47,196 nt of DNA from the NCBI RefSeq assembly GCF_016863255.1, contig NZ_BOON01000065.1, positions 1-47,196 of the forward strand, read 5' to 3'. Under the pieces are notes generated by a model. The model did not search any database. It was given only the letters and a program-made list of their open reading frames with translations, and had not been told where the DNA came from. A program made the translations under genes and the position numbers. The DNA is from Planosporangium mesophilum (GTDB lineage Bacteria > Actinomycetota > Actinomycetes > Mycobacteriales > Micromonosporaceae). Numbering within the stretch: position 1 is the stretch's first letter; each line of letters opens with the position of its first letter. This document shows, piece by piece, positions 1 to 8,094 of the stretch.

Positions 1-29
1 GGGCGCGGCCGCATCCCGCGGCCGCGCCC
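1..29 (-). terminator. Hairpin terminator downstream of wblA
   Basis: A perfect 12-bp inverted repeat (GGGCGCGGCCGC and its complement) with a 5-base loop lies 15 bases past the wblA stop codon. It has the stem of a strong terminator. The window edge hides any U-tract. Confidence 0.65.
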
Positions 30-44
30 GCCGTGGTACGGGCG

Positions 45-362
45 TCAGCCCGCCGTTACCAGTTCCTTCTCACCGACCGGCTGCTTGCCGGTCTGGTTGA
101 CCATCGCGGCCTCGAACGTCTTCCGCCAGTTGGTCACGTTCGGGTGGCGACGCAGCAGCGCCCGCCGCTCCCGCTCGGTCATGCCGCCCCAGACACCGAA
201 CTCGGTACGGTTGTCGAGCGCGTCAGCGAGGCACTCGTACCGGACCGGGCAGCCTCTGCAGATCCGCTTCGCGACGTTCTGCTCGGCTCCCTGGACGAAC
301 AGGGCGTCCGGGTCGCCATTTCGGCAAGCCGCCATGCTCGGCCAGTCGACGACCATCGTCAT
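45..362 (-). CDS. wblA: WhiB-family iron-sulfur regulator, WblA/WhiB4 type
   Basis: This 105-residue protein is a WhiB-like DNA-binding iron-sulfur regulator. Four cysteines (C13, C35, C38, C44) in the spacing C-x21-C-x2-C-x5-C should bind a 4Fe-4S cluster. The GVWGG turn at residues 56-60 and the following basic stretch (TERERRALLRR) are the family's conserved elements. The ATG is preceded by a run AGGGGGGA at a suitable distance. It is divergent from a PASTA-domain PBP, which is the neighbourhood of M. tuberculosis whiB4 (beside ponA2) and Streptomyces wblA; that context, rather than sequence alone, is why I name it wblA. WblA represses antibiotic production and affects sporulation and oxidative-stress genes in Streptomyces; the role here is inferred from that. 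Confidence 0.88.
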   Translation of the reverse strand: MTMVVDWPSMAACRNGDPDALFVQGAEQNVAKRICRGCPVRYECLADALDNRTEFGVWGGMTERERRALLRRHPNVTNWRKTFEAAMVNQTGKQPVGEKELVTAG

Positions 363-811
363 CTCTTACGTCCCCCCTAGAAAAGCCCCCCCGGGCCTCT
401 AACACCCAAGCCGTTGGTCGACCCCCATCGACGCGGATCGCGATCCCACACCGCGACCCGCCAACTCCGACATCAACCGCCAACCGCTCATACCACCGGC
501 GTCCGTTCCCTCCAGGCCCGGAGGGATCAATTCACTTCCGCCGGTCATCATGCTCTGTAGTCGTGCGATCACGCAACGTTGTCGCCTTAGGTTAGACCCC
601 ATATTGAGCGACGCCAAACATGCTAAACCGGACTTTTTCACTTTCCGGCCGCATCAACCACCGAAACGGGTCATCCAAACCGGTACATATTCCGCCCAAG
701 CAGCGGACAGGGTCGCGCGGACACCACTACACCTAGAGTCATCCGTCTATCACAACGAGGTGGGGTCCAGAAAGGACGCGCTGTGTTTCAGTTGTCCCGT
801 ACCCTGTCCGC
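363..811. other. Divergent intergenic region wblA / PBP
   Basis: These 449 bases carry no convincing gene and are visibly richer in A and T than their surroundings. They must hold the promoters for both neighbours. A lone TTAGGTTAG at about 588-596 resembles one half of an IdeR/DmdR iron box, but the second half is missing. Confidence 0.6.
800..805 (+). promoter_or_regulatory. Putative -10 box, leaderless PBP transcript
   Basis: TACCCT fits the actinobacterial TANNNT -10 pattern and ends 6 bases before the GTG at 812. No Shine-Dalgarno sequence precedes the GTG, so transcription probably starts at the start codon. No clear -35 is visible. Confidence 0.4.
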
Positions 812-3334
812 GTGACATGGATGCGCAAACGCGAACACGGCGTCCTCACCAACTCAGCTTCCTTGCTTGTCTGTGGTCTGCTCGCGGGGATAGTGGTCGC
901 CGCCGCGGCGTTCCCGGTCGTCGCCATGTCAGGGCTGGCCGCCAAGGCCAGCGCCGATGCCTTCGACCACCTGCCCTCGCAACTGGCGGAGCTGCCGGCA
1001 CCGCAGATCTCGTACGTGTACGCCTCGGACGCGAAGACGCTGCTCGCCATGTTCTATGACGAGAACCGTCGCGACGTGCACCTCGGTGACGTCGCACCGG
1101 TCATGCAGCAGGCGATCGTCGCCGCCGAGGACGCCCGGTTCTACGAGCACCACGGCGTGGACATGAAGGGCGTGGCGCGGGCCGCGGTCGCCAACCGCAA
1201 CTCGTCCGGTCAGGTCTCCCAGGGCGCATCCACCCTCACCATGCAGTACGTGCGGCAGGCCCTCGCGTACTCGGCGCAGACCAACGAGGAGATCGTCTCC
1301 GCGACCGAGCAGACGCCGGCGCGCAAGGTGCGCGAGATGAAGTTCGCGCTGGCGATCGAGAAGAAGTACAACAAGCAGGAGATCCTGGAGCGCTACCTCA
1401 ACATCTCCAGCTTCGGCCACGGCGCGTACGGCATCTTCGCCGCCAGCCAGGTCTATTTCGGAAAAGAGCCGAAGGACCTCGCGCTGCCCGAGGCGGCACT
1501 GCTCGCCGGCCTGGTGAAGGCGCCGAGCTCGTACGACCCCGCGGACCCGGAGAACCCGGACAAGCGCGCCGCCGCGCTGGAGCGTCGCGAGTACGTGCTG
1601 CGCCAGATGGTCACCCTCAAGTACATCACCCAGCAGCAGGCCGACCAGGCCAAGGCCTCGGAGCTGAAGATCATCGGTCAGCGGTCGCCCGAGGGCTGCG
1701 CCTCGATGCCCCGCGGCGACCTGGGCGCCGGCTTCTTCTGTGACTTCCTGTACCGGTGGTGGCTCGGCCAGCGCGACTTCGGCCCCGACTCGTTCAGCCG
1801 GGAGAACAAGCTGAAGAGCGGCGGATACAAGATCATCAGCTCGCTCGACGTCGACACCCAGGGCGCGATGCGGCGCAACGTCGAGAAGGCCCTGGCCACC
1901 GGCAGCCCGTACGCGGTGATGGTGGCGGCGGTCGAGCCGGGTACCGGTCGGGTGCTCGGAATGGCGACCAACCGCACCTTCAGCAACGACCAGAGCAACA
2001 ACGGGCCGAACACGAACCCGAACAAGCGCGGCCAGAAGGGTAACTACCCCAATACGACCGCGCCCCTGCTGACCGGCGGCGGGGACATCGTCGGCTACCA
2101 GGCCGGTTCGACGTTCAAGATGTTCACGATGGTCGCGGCCCTGGAGAAGGGGCTGAGCCTGGACTACTCGATCAACGCGACGTCGCCGTACCAGGCGAGG
2201 AAGTACATCGTGGACAGCCGGGGCGAGGCGGCCTGCAAGGGCACGAGCTACTACTGCCCGGTCAACGCGAACCCGGGCTGGATGAACGGCCCGCGCAACA
2301 TGTGGAGCGGCTTCGGCCGCTCGGTGAACACGTACTTCGTACCCCTGCAGGAGCGAGTCGGTGCGGAGAACGTGGTCGACGTGGCCAAGCGCCTCGGCAT
2401 CCAGTTCCGGGCGAAGGGCACCCCCGATTACCCCAGTGACTACGAGTTCGCCAACAACCCCCGCCTGGCCAACACCTGGGGTCCGTTCACCCTCGGGGTC
2501 ACCTCCACGACCCCGCTGGACCTGGCCAACGCGTATGCCACCCTCGCCGCCGACGGCAACTACTGCGAGCCGACCCCGATCACCGAGATCCGCGACATGG
2601 ACGACAACAAGCTGAACGTGGCGAAGCCGCAGTGCCGCCAGGTCGTGAAGGAGAACGTGGCGCGAGCGGCCGTCGACGCGGCCCGCTGCCCGGTGGGTGA
2701 CCAGTCCGCCTACGGCCGGTGCGACGGCGCCACCAGCGGCGAGGTGAAGGGCATCGTCGGGCGCCCGGTGGCCGGCAAGACCGGTACCACCGACGGCGAC
2801 AAGACGGCGGCGCTCGTGGCGATGACCAAGCAGGTGGCGATGGCCGGCCTCCTGGGCGATCCGGACACGCCGCTGACCAACCGGCTCAAGCCCGACCTCG
2901 GCGACCCGCACGCGTACGTCAACAAGGCGGTGGAGTACTCGCTGCGCGACGCGATGGCCGGCAAGCCCGCGATCAACTTCACCGCACCGAGCAGGGACAT
3001 CGCGTTCGGCAAACGTACCGGCGTACCCGCCGTGACCTGCCGGTCGGTGGACGACGCGAAGGGCGCCCTGCGTACGGTCGGCTTCCAGGTGGTGGTCGAC
3101 CCCGACCCGGTCCAGTCCGACTGCCCACCCGGTTCGGTGGCCAGGACCGAGCCGGCCGAGGAGACCAACCCCAACGATGTCGTCACCCTCTACCTGAGCA
3201 GCGGGGGCGGTAGTCGTGCTCCCGGCCCCGGTCAGGACGGCCCCGGTCAGGGACGCGGAGGCGGGCCCGGCTCCGGGCCGCCGCAGGATCCACGGTGCCA
3301 GCGCATCCCGTGGCTGTGCGGGACACGACCGTAA
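812..3334 (+). CDS. ponA2: Bifunctional class A penicillin-binding protein with PASTA domain
   Basis: This 840-residue protein polymerises and cross-links peptidoglycan. An N-terminal membrane anchor (about 15-40) is followed by a GT51 transglycosylase domain with its catalytic motif EDARFYEHHG (E106). A transpeptidase domain has all three active-site motifs: STFK (S433-K436), SVN (504-506) and KTGTT (656-660). A single PASTA domain (about 745-805) binds muropeptides or beta-lactams in related proteins. The tail is Gly/Pro-rich and ends in a Cys-containing segment. The start is either GTG 812, supported by a nearby -10 box, or ATG 821. Its neighbour wblA and the domain order match the PonA2/PBP1b-like family of actinobacteria. 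It likely acts at the outer face of the membrane in growth or stress. Confidence 0.93.
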   Translation: MTWMRKREHGVLTNSASLLVCGLLAGIVVAAAAFPVVAMSGLAAKASADAFDHLPSQLAELPAPQISYVYASDAKTLLAMFYDENRRDVHLGDVAPVMQQAIVAAEDARFYEHHGVDMKGVARAAVANRNSSGQVSQGASTLTMQYVRQALAYSAQTNEEIVSATEQTPARKVREMKFALAIEKKYNKQEILERYLNISSFGHGAYGIFAASQVYFGKEPKDLALPEAALLAGLVKAPSSYDPADPENPDKRAAALERREYVLRQMVTLKYITQQQADQAKASELKIIGQRSPEGCASMPRGDLGAGFFCDFLYRWWLGQRDFGPDSFSRENKLKSGGYKIISSLDVDTQGAMRRNVEKALATGSPYAVMVAAVEPGTGRVLGMATNRTFSNDQSNNGPNTNPNKRGQKGNYPNTTAPLLTGGGDIVGYQAGSTFKMFTMVAALEKGLSLDYSINATSPYQARKYIVDSRGEAACKGTSYYCPVNANPGWMNGPRNMWSGFGRSVNTYFVPLQERVGAENVVDVAKRLGIQFRAKGTPDYPSDYEFANNPRLANTWGPFTLGVTSTTPLDLANAYATLAADGNYCEPTPITEIRDMDDNKLNVAKPQCRQVVKENVARAAVDAARCPVGDQSAYGRCDGATSGEVKGIVGRPVAGKTGTTDGDKTAALVAMTKQVAMAGLLGDPDTPLTNRLKPDLGDPHAYVNKAVEYSLRDAMAGKPAINFTAPSRDIAFGKRTGVPAVTCRSVDDAKGALRTVGFQVVVDPDPVQSDCPPGSVARTEPAEETNPNDVVTLYLSSGGGSRAPGPGQDGPGQGRGGGPGSGPPQDPRCQRIPWLCGTRP

Positions 3335-3360
3335 AGCGGGACACGGGACGGTAGACGCGA

Positions 3361-3391
3361 AGCGGGGGCAGGTCGATGACCTGCCCCCGCT
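3361..3391. terminator. Bidirectional hairpin between PBP and yqeY
   Basis: A perfect 14-bp inverted repeat (AGCGGGGGCAGGTC and its complement) with a 3-base loop lies between two convergent genes, 27 bases after the PBP stop and 13 bases from the YqeY stop. It can serve both strands. Confidence 0.8.
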
Positions 3392-3403
3392 GCCGTTCAG
3401 TCG

Positions 3404-3856
3404 TCAGCCGGCCAACTGCCGGCGTACCTCGGCCGCCACCCGGCCGCCTTCGGCCCGGCCGGCCACCGCGGCCTGAGCCGCCTTCATGGCCGGCCCCATG
3501 CTCTTCGGGCCGGCGAAGCCACCACCCGCGAGCGCCTGGCCGACGATGTCGGCCAGCTCCTCATCCGACAGCTGCGACGGCAGGTACCCGTCGAGGATCT
3601 TCTCCTCGGCGCGCTCCCGGTCGGCCTGCTCGGCCCGGCCCGCGTCGGCGAACGCGGTGGCCGCCTCCCGCCGCTTCTTGGCCTCCTTGGTCAGCACCGC
3701 GAGCACCTCGTCGTCGGTGAGTTCCCGGGCGGCGGTGCCGGCCACCTCGGCGGCGCGCACGGCCGTGATCGCCATCCGCAGCGTCGACGTCACGAGTTCG
3801 TCGCGCGCCTTCATGGCGGTGCGCAGGTCTGATTCCAGCCGTCCCTTGAGCGTCAT
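3404..3856 (-). CDS. YqeY / GatB-tail-like protein
   Basis: This 150-residue protein matches the YqeY family, which resembles the tRNA-binding C-terminal domain of GatB. Typical features are the opening MTLKGRLESDLRTAMKARD, the segment TLRMAITAVRAAEV, the EAKKRREAA helix and the motif DGYLPSQLSDEEL followed by GPKSMGPAMK. A longer frame exists upstream, but the family's usual N-terminus begins at the ATG at 3856, and a TAGCTT -10 box sits 8 bases before it. The family's biochemical role is not settled; a link to tRNA or amidotransferase function is inferred from fold only. Confidence 0.85.
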   Translation of the reverse strand: MTLKGRLESDLRTAMKARDELVTSTLRMAITAVRAAEVAGTAARELTDDEVLAVLTKEAKKRREAATAFADAGRAEQADRERAEEKILDGYLPSQLSDEELADIVGQALAGGGFAGPKSMGPAMKAAQAAVAGRAEGGRVAAEVRRQLAG

Positions 3857-3911
3857 GACTATGAAAGCTACCCAAGCCGGCCCGCAAACACCGCCCGATA
3901 ATCTGGCAGGC
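3857..3911. promoter_or_regulatory. 55-bp divergent promoter, two leaderless-type -10 boxes
   Basis: On the plus strand TAATCT (3899-3904) ends 7 bases before the phosphoesterase ATG. On the minus strand TAGCTT (3870-3865) ends 8 bases before the YqeY ATG. No good ribosome binding site fits either start, apart from a weak GGCAGG. The two promoters are therefore packed back to back in 55 bases. Confidence 0.45.
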
Positions 3912-4808
3912 ATGGCCAAGCGATCCACTCTCCGCCGCGTCGTCGCGGGCACCACGGTGCTCGGCGCCGCCACCCTCGCGTACGCCTCGCTCGTCGAGCG
4001 CAACCTGTTCACGCTGCGCCGTTACGACGTACCCGTGCTCGCCTCCGACGCGGAGCCGCTGCGGATCCTGCACCTGTCGGACCTGCACCTGACCCCGGGT
4101 CAGCACCGCAAGCAGCGCTGGGTCGCCGAACTGGCCGCCACCGACCCCGACCTGGTGATCGTGACCGGCGACAACATGGCCCACGTCGACGCGGTACCGG
4201 CCGTGCTGGCCGCCTACGGGCCGCTGTTCGACCGGCCGGGGGCGTTCGTGTTCGGCTCCAACGACTACCGCGGGCCGGTCTTCAAGAACCCCTTCGGGTA
4301 CTTCCGGGCCGACCGCGAGTACACGCAGGGTGTGGCGCTACCGACCGAGGAGCTGCGGGATGCGCTCACCGGAGCCGGCTGGGTCGACCTGAACAACGCC
4401 CGTACCACGATCAAGGCCGGCGGCCGCACGGTCGAGCTGGTCGGCGTCGACGACCCGCACGTCGGCCGCGACGACTACCCGGCGGTGGCCGGCCCGGCCG
4501 ACCCGACTGCCGACCTCAGGATCGCGCTGACCCACTCGCCGGAGCCGCCGGTCGTCAACGCCATGACGGCCGACGGGTTCGACCTGGTCCTGGCCGGGCA
4601 CACCCACGGCGGTCAGGTCTGCGTACCCTTCGTCGGCGCCCTGGTGACCAACTGCGGCCTGGACCGGCGGATGGCCAAGGGGCTGCACCGCTGGCCGGGC
4701 TCGGACGCGCTGCTGCACGTCTCGGCCGGGCTGGGCACGCATCCGACGGCACCTGTCCGGTTTGCCTGCCCGCCCGAGGCCTCGGTGCTTACCCTGATTC
4801 CACGATGA
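3912..4808 (+). CDS. Membrane-anchored metallophosphoesterase
   Basis: This 298-residue calcineurin-like phosphoesterase has the metal-binding motifs in order: SDLHL (D57, H59), GDN (D87, N88), GSNDY (N117, D118) in place of the usual GNHE/D, and GHTHGG near the C-terminus. A hydrophobic N-terminal segment (about 8-28) suggests a single membrane anchor, as in YkuE-like enzymes. Its substrate cannot be read from sequence; related proteins act on phospholipid or nucleotide phosphoesters. The start at 3912 is preferred over upstream in-frame codons because the upstream part is antisense to YqeY. The stop codon overlaps the next gene's ATG (ATGA), so the two are translationally coupled. Confidence 0.88.
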   Translation: MAKRSTLRRVVAGTTVLGAATLAYASLVERNLFTLRRYDVPVLASDAEPLRILHLSDLHLTPGQHRKQRWVAELAATDPDLVIVTGDNMAHVDAVPAVLAAYGPLFDRPGAFVFGSNDYRGPVFKNPFGYFRADREYTQGVALPTEELRDALTGAGWVDLNNARTTIKAGGRTVELVGVDDPHVGRDDYPAVAGPADPTADLRIALTHSPEPPVVNAMTADGFDLVLAGHTHGGQVCVPFVGALVTNCGLDRRMAKGLHRWPGSDALLHVSAGLGTHPTAPVRFACPPEASVLTLIPR

Positions 4809-5947
4809 GCGCAGAACCACTACCGGTACCCATCCGACGCTGGCCCCGCCGCACCGCGTACGGGCTGGCGGGCCTCGCCGTGCTGGTACCGACGAGCACG
4901 GCGAGCGCCGGCTGGTACTTCGCCAACCAGGTGGTCGACGCCCGGCCGCGCGAGTACCCGCTCGAGGTCCGGGGCTTCGACGGCGACCTGGTGACGCTGA
5001 CCCGTACCGAGGACACCGAACGCGACGTGCCGTACGGGCTGCTCTGGCCGGACGGGCACGCCCGGCTCGGCGGGCTCGTCCGTGCCGAGCGGGACGCGGT
5101 CGTCCGGCAGGTGACAGATGTCACACGGGGAACGCTCCGGGCCGGTGTCCGGGCGTCCACGAGCAGCGCCGTCTTCGACGGGGATCCGTTGACCGCCCGT
5201 GGCCTGGCCTTCGAGGAGGTGACAGTCCCCGGTGACCTCGGCCCGATGCCGGCGTGGCTGGTACCGGGCGCCTCGTCGACCTGGGTGATCGCGGTGCACG
5301 GGCGCGGCGGCAGCCGGGCCGAGGCGTTACGGGTCCTGCCGACGCTGGCCGAGTCCGGGTTACCGACGCTGGCGGTGACCTACCGCAACGACGAGGGGGC
5401 GCCGCCCAGCCCGGACCGCCGGTACCACCTGGGGGCGACCGAGTGGCGCGACGTGGCTGCCGCCATCCGGTACGCCCGGTCACAGGGCGCCTCCGACGTC
5501 ATCCTGTACGGCTGGTCCATGGGCGGCGCGGCGGCGATGATGACGCTGCGCCGGGCTCCTGAGGCCGCTTTCGTACGGGCTCTCGTGATGGACTGCCCCG
5601 CCCTGGACTGGACCGCCACGCTGCGGCTCAACGCCCGCCGCCGCAACCTGCCGACGCCGCTGGCCTGGGCGGCGATGCGGCTGGTGGAGCAGCGCGTCGG
5701 CGTCCCACTGGCCGACCTCAACCAGGTGCGCCACGTCGGGTCGCTGCGGGTACCCACGCTGATCTTCCTTGACGGTGACGACGTGGTGGCCGATCCCGCG
5801 CCGACGCGCCTGTTCGCCCGGCTGCGCCCCGATCTGGTGCGCCTGGTGGAGACGCGGGGCGGCGGGCACACCCGCTCCTGGAACGTGGATCCGGCTCGGT
5901 ACGAGGCGGAGCTCGCCGCCTTCGTGGGCGAGGTCGCCCCGGGGTGA
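4805..5947 (+). CDS. Alpha/beta hydrolase, membrane-anchored
   Basis: This 380-residue serine hydrolase has a hydrophobic N-terminal segment (about 18-40) that could be an anchor or signal. The oxyanion-hole region VHGRGG, the nucleophile elbow GWSMG (S238), an acid in LDGDDVV and the histidine in GGGHTRSW complete the catalytic triad. The layout resembles the YfhR/BAAT-like group of hydrolases acting on acyl or peptide bonds; the substrate is unknown. Its ATG overlaps the phosphoesterase stop by four bases, so the two are made together and may act on the same envelope lipid or ester. That shared role is inference. Confidence 0.87.
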   Translation: MSAEPLPVPIRRWPRRTAYGLAGLAVLVPTSTASAGWYFANQVVDARPREYPLEVRGFDGDLVTLTRTEDTERDVPYGLLWPDGHARLGGLVRAERDAVVRQVTDVTRGTLRAGVRASTSSAVFDGDPLTARGLAFEEVTVPGDLGPMPAWLVPGASSTWVIAVHGRGGSRAEALRVLPTLAESGLPTLAVTYRNDEGAPPSPDRRYHLGATEWRDVAAAIRYARSQGASDVILYGWSMGGAAAMMTLRRAPEAAFVRALVMDCPALDWTATLRLNARRRNLPTPLAWAAMRLVEQRVGVPLADLNQVRHVGSLRVPTLIFLDGDDVVADPAPTRLFARLRPDLVRLVETRGGGHTRSWNVDPARYEAELAAFVGEVAPG

Positions 5948-5996
5948 TACCCCCGGTTGTCGGTGGCGTTCCGTAGGCTACTATTGCTCGGCACGC

Positions 5997-6073
<77 letters not shown>

Positions 6074-6082
6074 GCCGGTGCG

Positions 6083-6114
6083 AGTTCAGGGTCCCTCTTG
6101 AGGGACCCTGAACT
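6083..6114 (+). terminator. Terminator after tRNA-Pro
   Basis: A 14-bp perfect stem (AGTTCAGGGTCCCT and complement) with loop CTTG begins 9 bases after the tRNA. There is no U-tract, which is common for terminators in such genomes. Confidence 0.8.
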
Positions 6115-6182
6115 GCATCCGGGGCCGCTCAGCACGGCAGGCCCACGGATACCCGCACGCTGGCCGGTCCTGGGCAAGGGTC

Positions 6183-6350
6183 GTGACGATCACCCGAGCC
6201 ACAGACGGAGTCTCGCTCGTACTGGAGGCGCGTGGAGTCAAGCCGGGAATGTTCGGCAACGGAACGGTGCGTCGTTGCTACCGGTACGTCGTCGATCCGG
6301 AAGGCGACCCGGTGACCATGACGGAACTGGACATCTGCCCGGCGGGGTGA
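6183..6350 (+). CDS. Small hypothetical protein, 55 residues
   Basis: A GTG-started frame of 55 codons reads MTITRATDGVSLVLEARGVK and ends in DICPAG. Its codons are strongly G/C-ending, which supports real coding, and it sits between two hairpin terminators as an independent unit. An AAGGG lies just upstream, though closer than ideal. I do not recognise the family. It has no membrane segment and two cysteines (in RRCYRY and DICPAG) that could bind metal or form a disulfide. Confidence 0.45.
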   Translation: MTITRATDGVSLVLEARGVKPGMFGNGTVRRCYRYVVDPEGDPVTMTELDICPAG

Positions 6351-6358
6351 ACCGCCCG

Positions 6359-6389
6359 CCCGGGGAGTCCGGCACCCGGACTCCCCGGG
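6359..6389. terminator. Bidirectional hairpin terminator
   Basis: A perfect 14-bp inverted repeat (CCCGGGGAGTCCGG and complement) with loop CAC separates the small ORF from the convergent hemerythrin gene. Confidence 0.78.
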
Positions 6390-6423
6390 ACCGACGAGTG
6401 CGGTGATGGGCGAAGACAGCGGA

Positions 6424-7938
6424 TCAGGCGGCGACCGCTGGGCGCACCGCGACGGCCAGCTCGCGCAACTGCTCCGTCGGCACGCTGTCCCTCAGCTGCG
6501 GGAACTCGTACTGCTCCTCGTTCCGGGTGTGCGCCAGGACCGCGTCCCGGAGCTGCGTGACCTCGTCGTCGAACCGTTCCCACCCGGTACCGGCGTCGAT
6601 CAACCGCAGCAGCATCTGCTTGATCTTGCGCTCCTCCTCCACCAGGTCACGTACCACGTCGAACCCGCCGACGATGGTGTCCCTGGCCAGCGGGTGTACG
6701 ACCTCGTCCTCGACGGCCTCGTGTTCGGAGAGCAGGCGGACCAGCTCGTCCCAGACGCCCTGCCGACGCTCGTCGGCGGCGATCTCCAGCTCACCGAAGA
6801 GCACCTCGATGCGGTTGTGCTGATCCGTCAGCACGTCGATCACGTCGGATGCGCCGTCCGTCGCGGGGGCGCTCGCCATGCGGGCACGCACCTCGCGGAT
6901 CTCCGGTACCTCCCTGATCCCGCCGGAGCCCAGCGTCTCCGGGTCGAGCCGACTGGCGAGCAGTTGCCGCAGGAAATCCCGGTTGCGCTCGAAGCCGAGC
7001 GGCTCGGGCAGTCCGCTGCCGACGATCTCCTCGACCTCGCGGCCGCCGAAGCGCCGCAACAGGTCCCGGGCCACCCGCAGCCGCGTCAGCTCCATGTCGA
7101 GGTACAGCTCCCAGACCGCCCGTACCCGAGGATCGCTCTCCTGCTGGAGGAACGCGTAGTACAGGTAGCACTCGTTGTACTGGTGGATCACCAACTGCTC
7201 CCACCAGCTCGCGGCCGGGTCGACCAGCGCCTGGTGCCGGGCAACCTGCTCCTCCTCGGACCGGCCGATCTCACGGTACGCCGGGCGGGTGAGCGGGTCG
7301 GCGTAGTTCGGGTCCGCGCTCCGGTAGAAGCTCCTCATCAACTGTTCGACCGACAGCATGGTCAGCGCGTTCAGGTCCGACATCGGCGCCGTCGTCGACT
7401 CACGCCCCCGCTCCGCCTCCGCCGGCGCCTGCCCGGCTCCGGGCCGCTCGGGCAGCACATCGGTCAGCTCGTCGACGACCCGCTCGGCGCCCCGCCGGCC
7501 GGCCATCTCCGCCACGTCGGTGTACCGGTACAGATGATCGAAGTCCTCCAGCGCGTCGCACTCGTAGACCTCCCTGCGCTGCGGGTCCGGCTCGGCGCGG
7601 GCCAGCCACGAGTCCAGGTCCACGGCGGCGTGTTCGTACTCCAGCGCCGTCTCCAGCAGGCTGCCGGCCTCCGGCAGCAGCCGGTTGGCCACCCGGTGCT
7701 GCTGCTCGGACAGGAAGCCGAGGTAGTCCATCTCCCGGCGCACGTCCGAGTCGGCGTGGTTGCGGGCGATCTGGTAGTCGAACTGGATCGCCTCGTTCTC
7801 GACACTGTTCACGGCGATGATCCGGGAGGTGACGTACGGATCGACGCTCTCGGCGTCGATCGGTGAGACGTCGAGTTCGCGCCAGTCGCGCGTCTGGCGC
7901 TCCAACGGGATGCCGTTGTATTCGAGGGGATTGAACAC
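6424..7938 (-). CDS. Hemerythrin-domain protein with ferritin-like N-terminal part
   Basis: This 504-residue protein ends in a hemerythrin HHE domain (about 363-490). Its likely iron ligands are H374, H406 and E410 in HEAVE, H415, then H470 and E474 in HTRNEE, which would make a diiron site that binds O2, NO or iron. The first 330 residues are helical and hold ExxH (E78, H81 in SEQQHR) and WExxxxHQYNE segments like those of ferritin-type four-helix bundles; this is a resemblance, not a proof. A low-complexity linker (about 162-186) splits that part in two. I chose the GTG at 7938 because GGAGAGG precedes it; the frame extends 17 codons upstream. A role in oxidative or nitrosative stress is inference. 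Confidence 0.8.
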   Translation of the reverse strand: MFNPLEYNGIPLERQTRDWRELDVSPIDAESVDPYVTSRIIAVNSVENEAIQFDYQIARNHADSDVRREMDYLGFLSEQQHRVANRLLPEAGSLLETALEYEHAAVDLDSWLARAEPDPQRREVYECDALEDFDHLYRYTDVAEMAGRRGAERVVDELTDVLPERPGAGQAPAEAERGRESTTAPMSDLNALTMLSVEQLMRSFYRSADPNYADPLTRPAYREIGRSEEEQVARHQALVDPAASWWEQLVIHQYNECYLYYAFLQQESDPRVRAVWELYLDMELTRLRVARDLLRRFGGREVEEIVGSGLPEPLGFERNRDFLRQLLASRLDPETLGSGGIREVPEIREVRARMASAPATDGASDVIDVLTDQHNRIEVLFGELEIAADERRQGVWDELVRLLSEHEAVEDEVVHPLARDTIVGGFDVVRDLVEEERKIKQMLLRLIDAGTGWERFDDEVTQLRDAVLAHTRNEEQYEFPQLRDSVPTEQLRELAVAVRPAVAA

Positions 7939-8094
7939 GGCCTCTCCAGGTACTGGTCGCGGTGGCGGCCACCGGCAGTGGCGGCCCAAGGCGGATCGGC
8001 CCGCTTCTACCCTTGGTCACCAACCGAAACCTCCACGCACGAGTTAATCGGCCCCCAGGATTGAACGAGAGAGTGCCGGGTAGACGACCTCGAC

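Noticed and set aside
588..606. TTAGGTTAG resembling an IdeR/DmdR iron box upstream of the PBP/wblA genes
   Set aside because: Only the first half-site matches; the complementary second half needed for a dimer is absent.
929..2911. A 660-residue antisense frame within the PBP gene
   Set aside because: It mirrors the coding strand's G/C third-position bias, has Arg/Val/His-rich composition without domains, and the sense strand has all PBP motifs.
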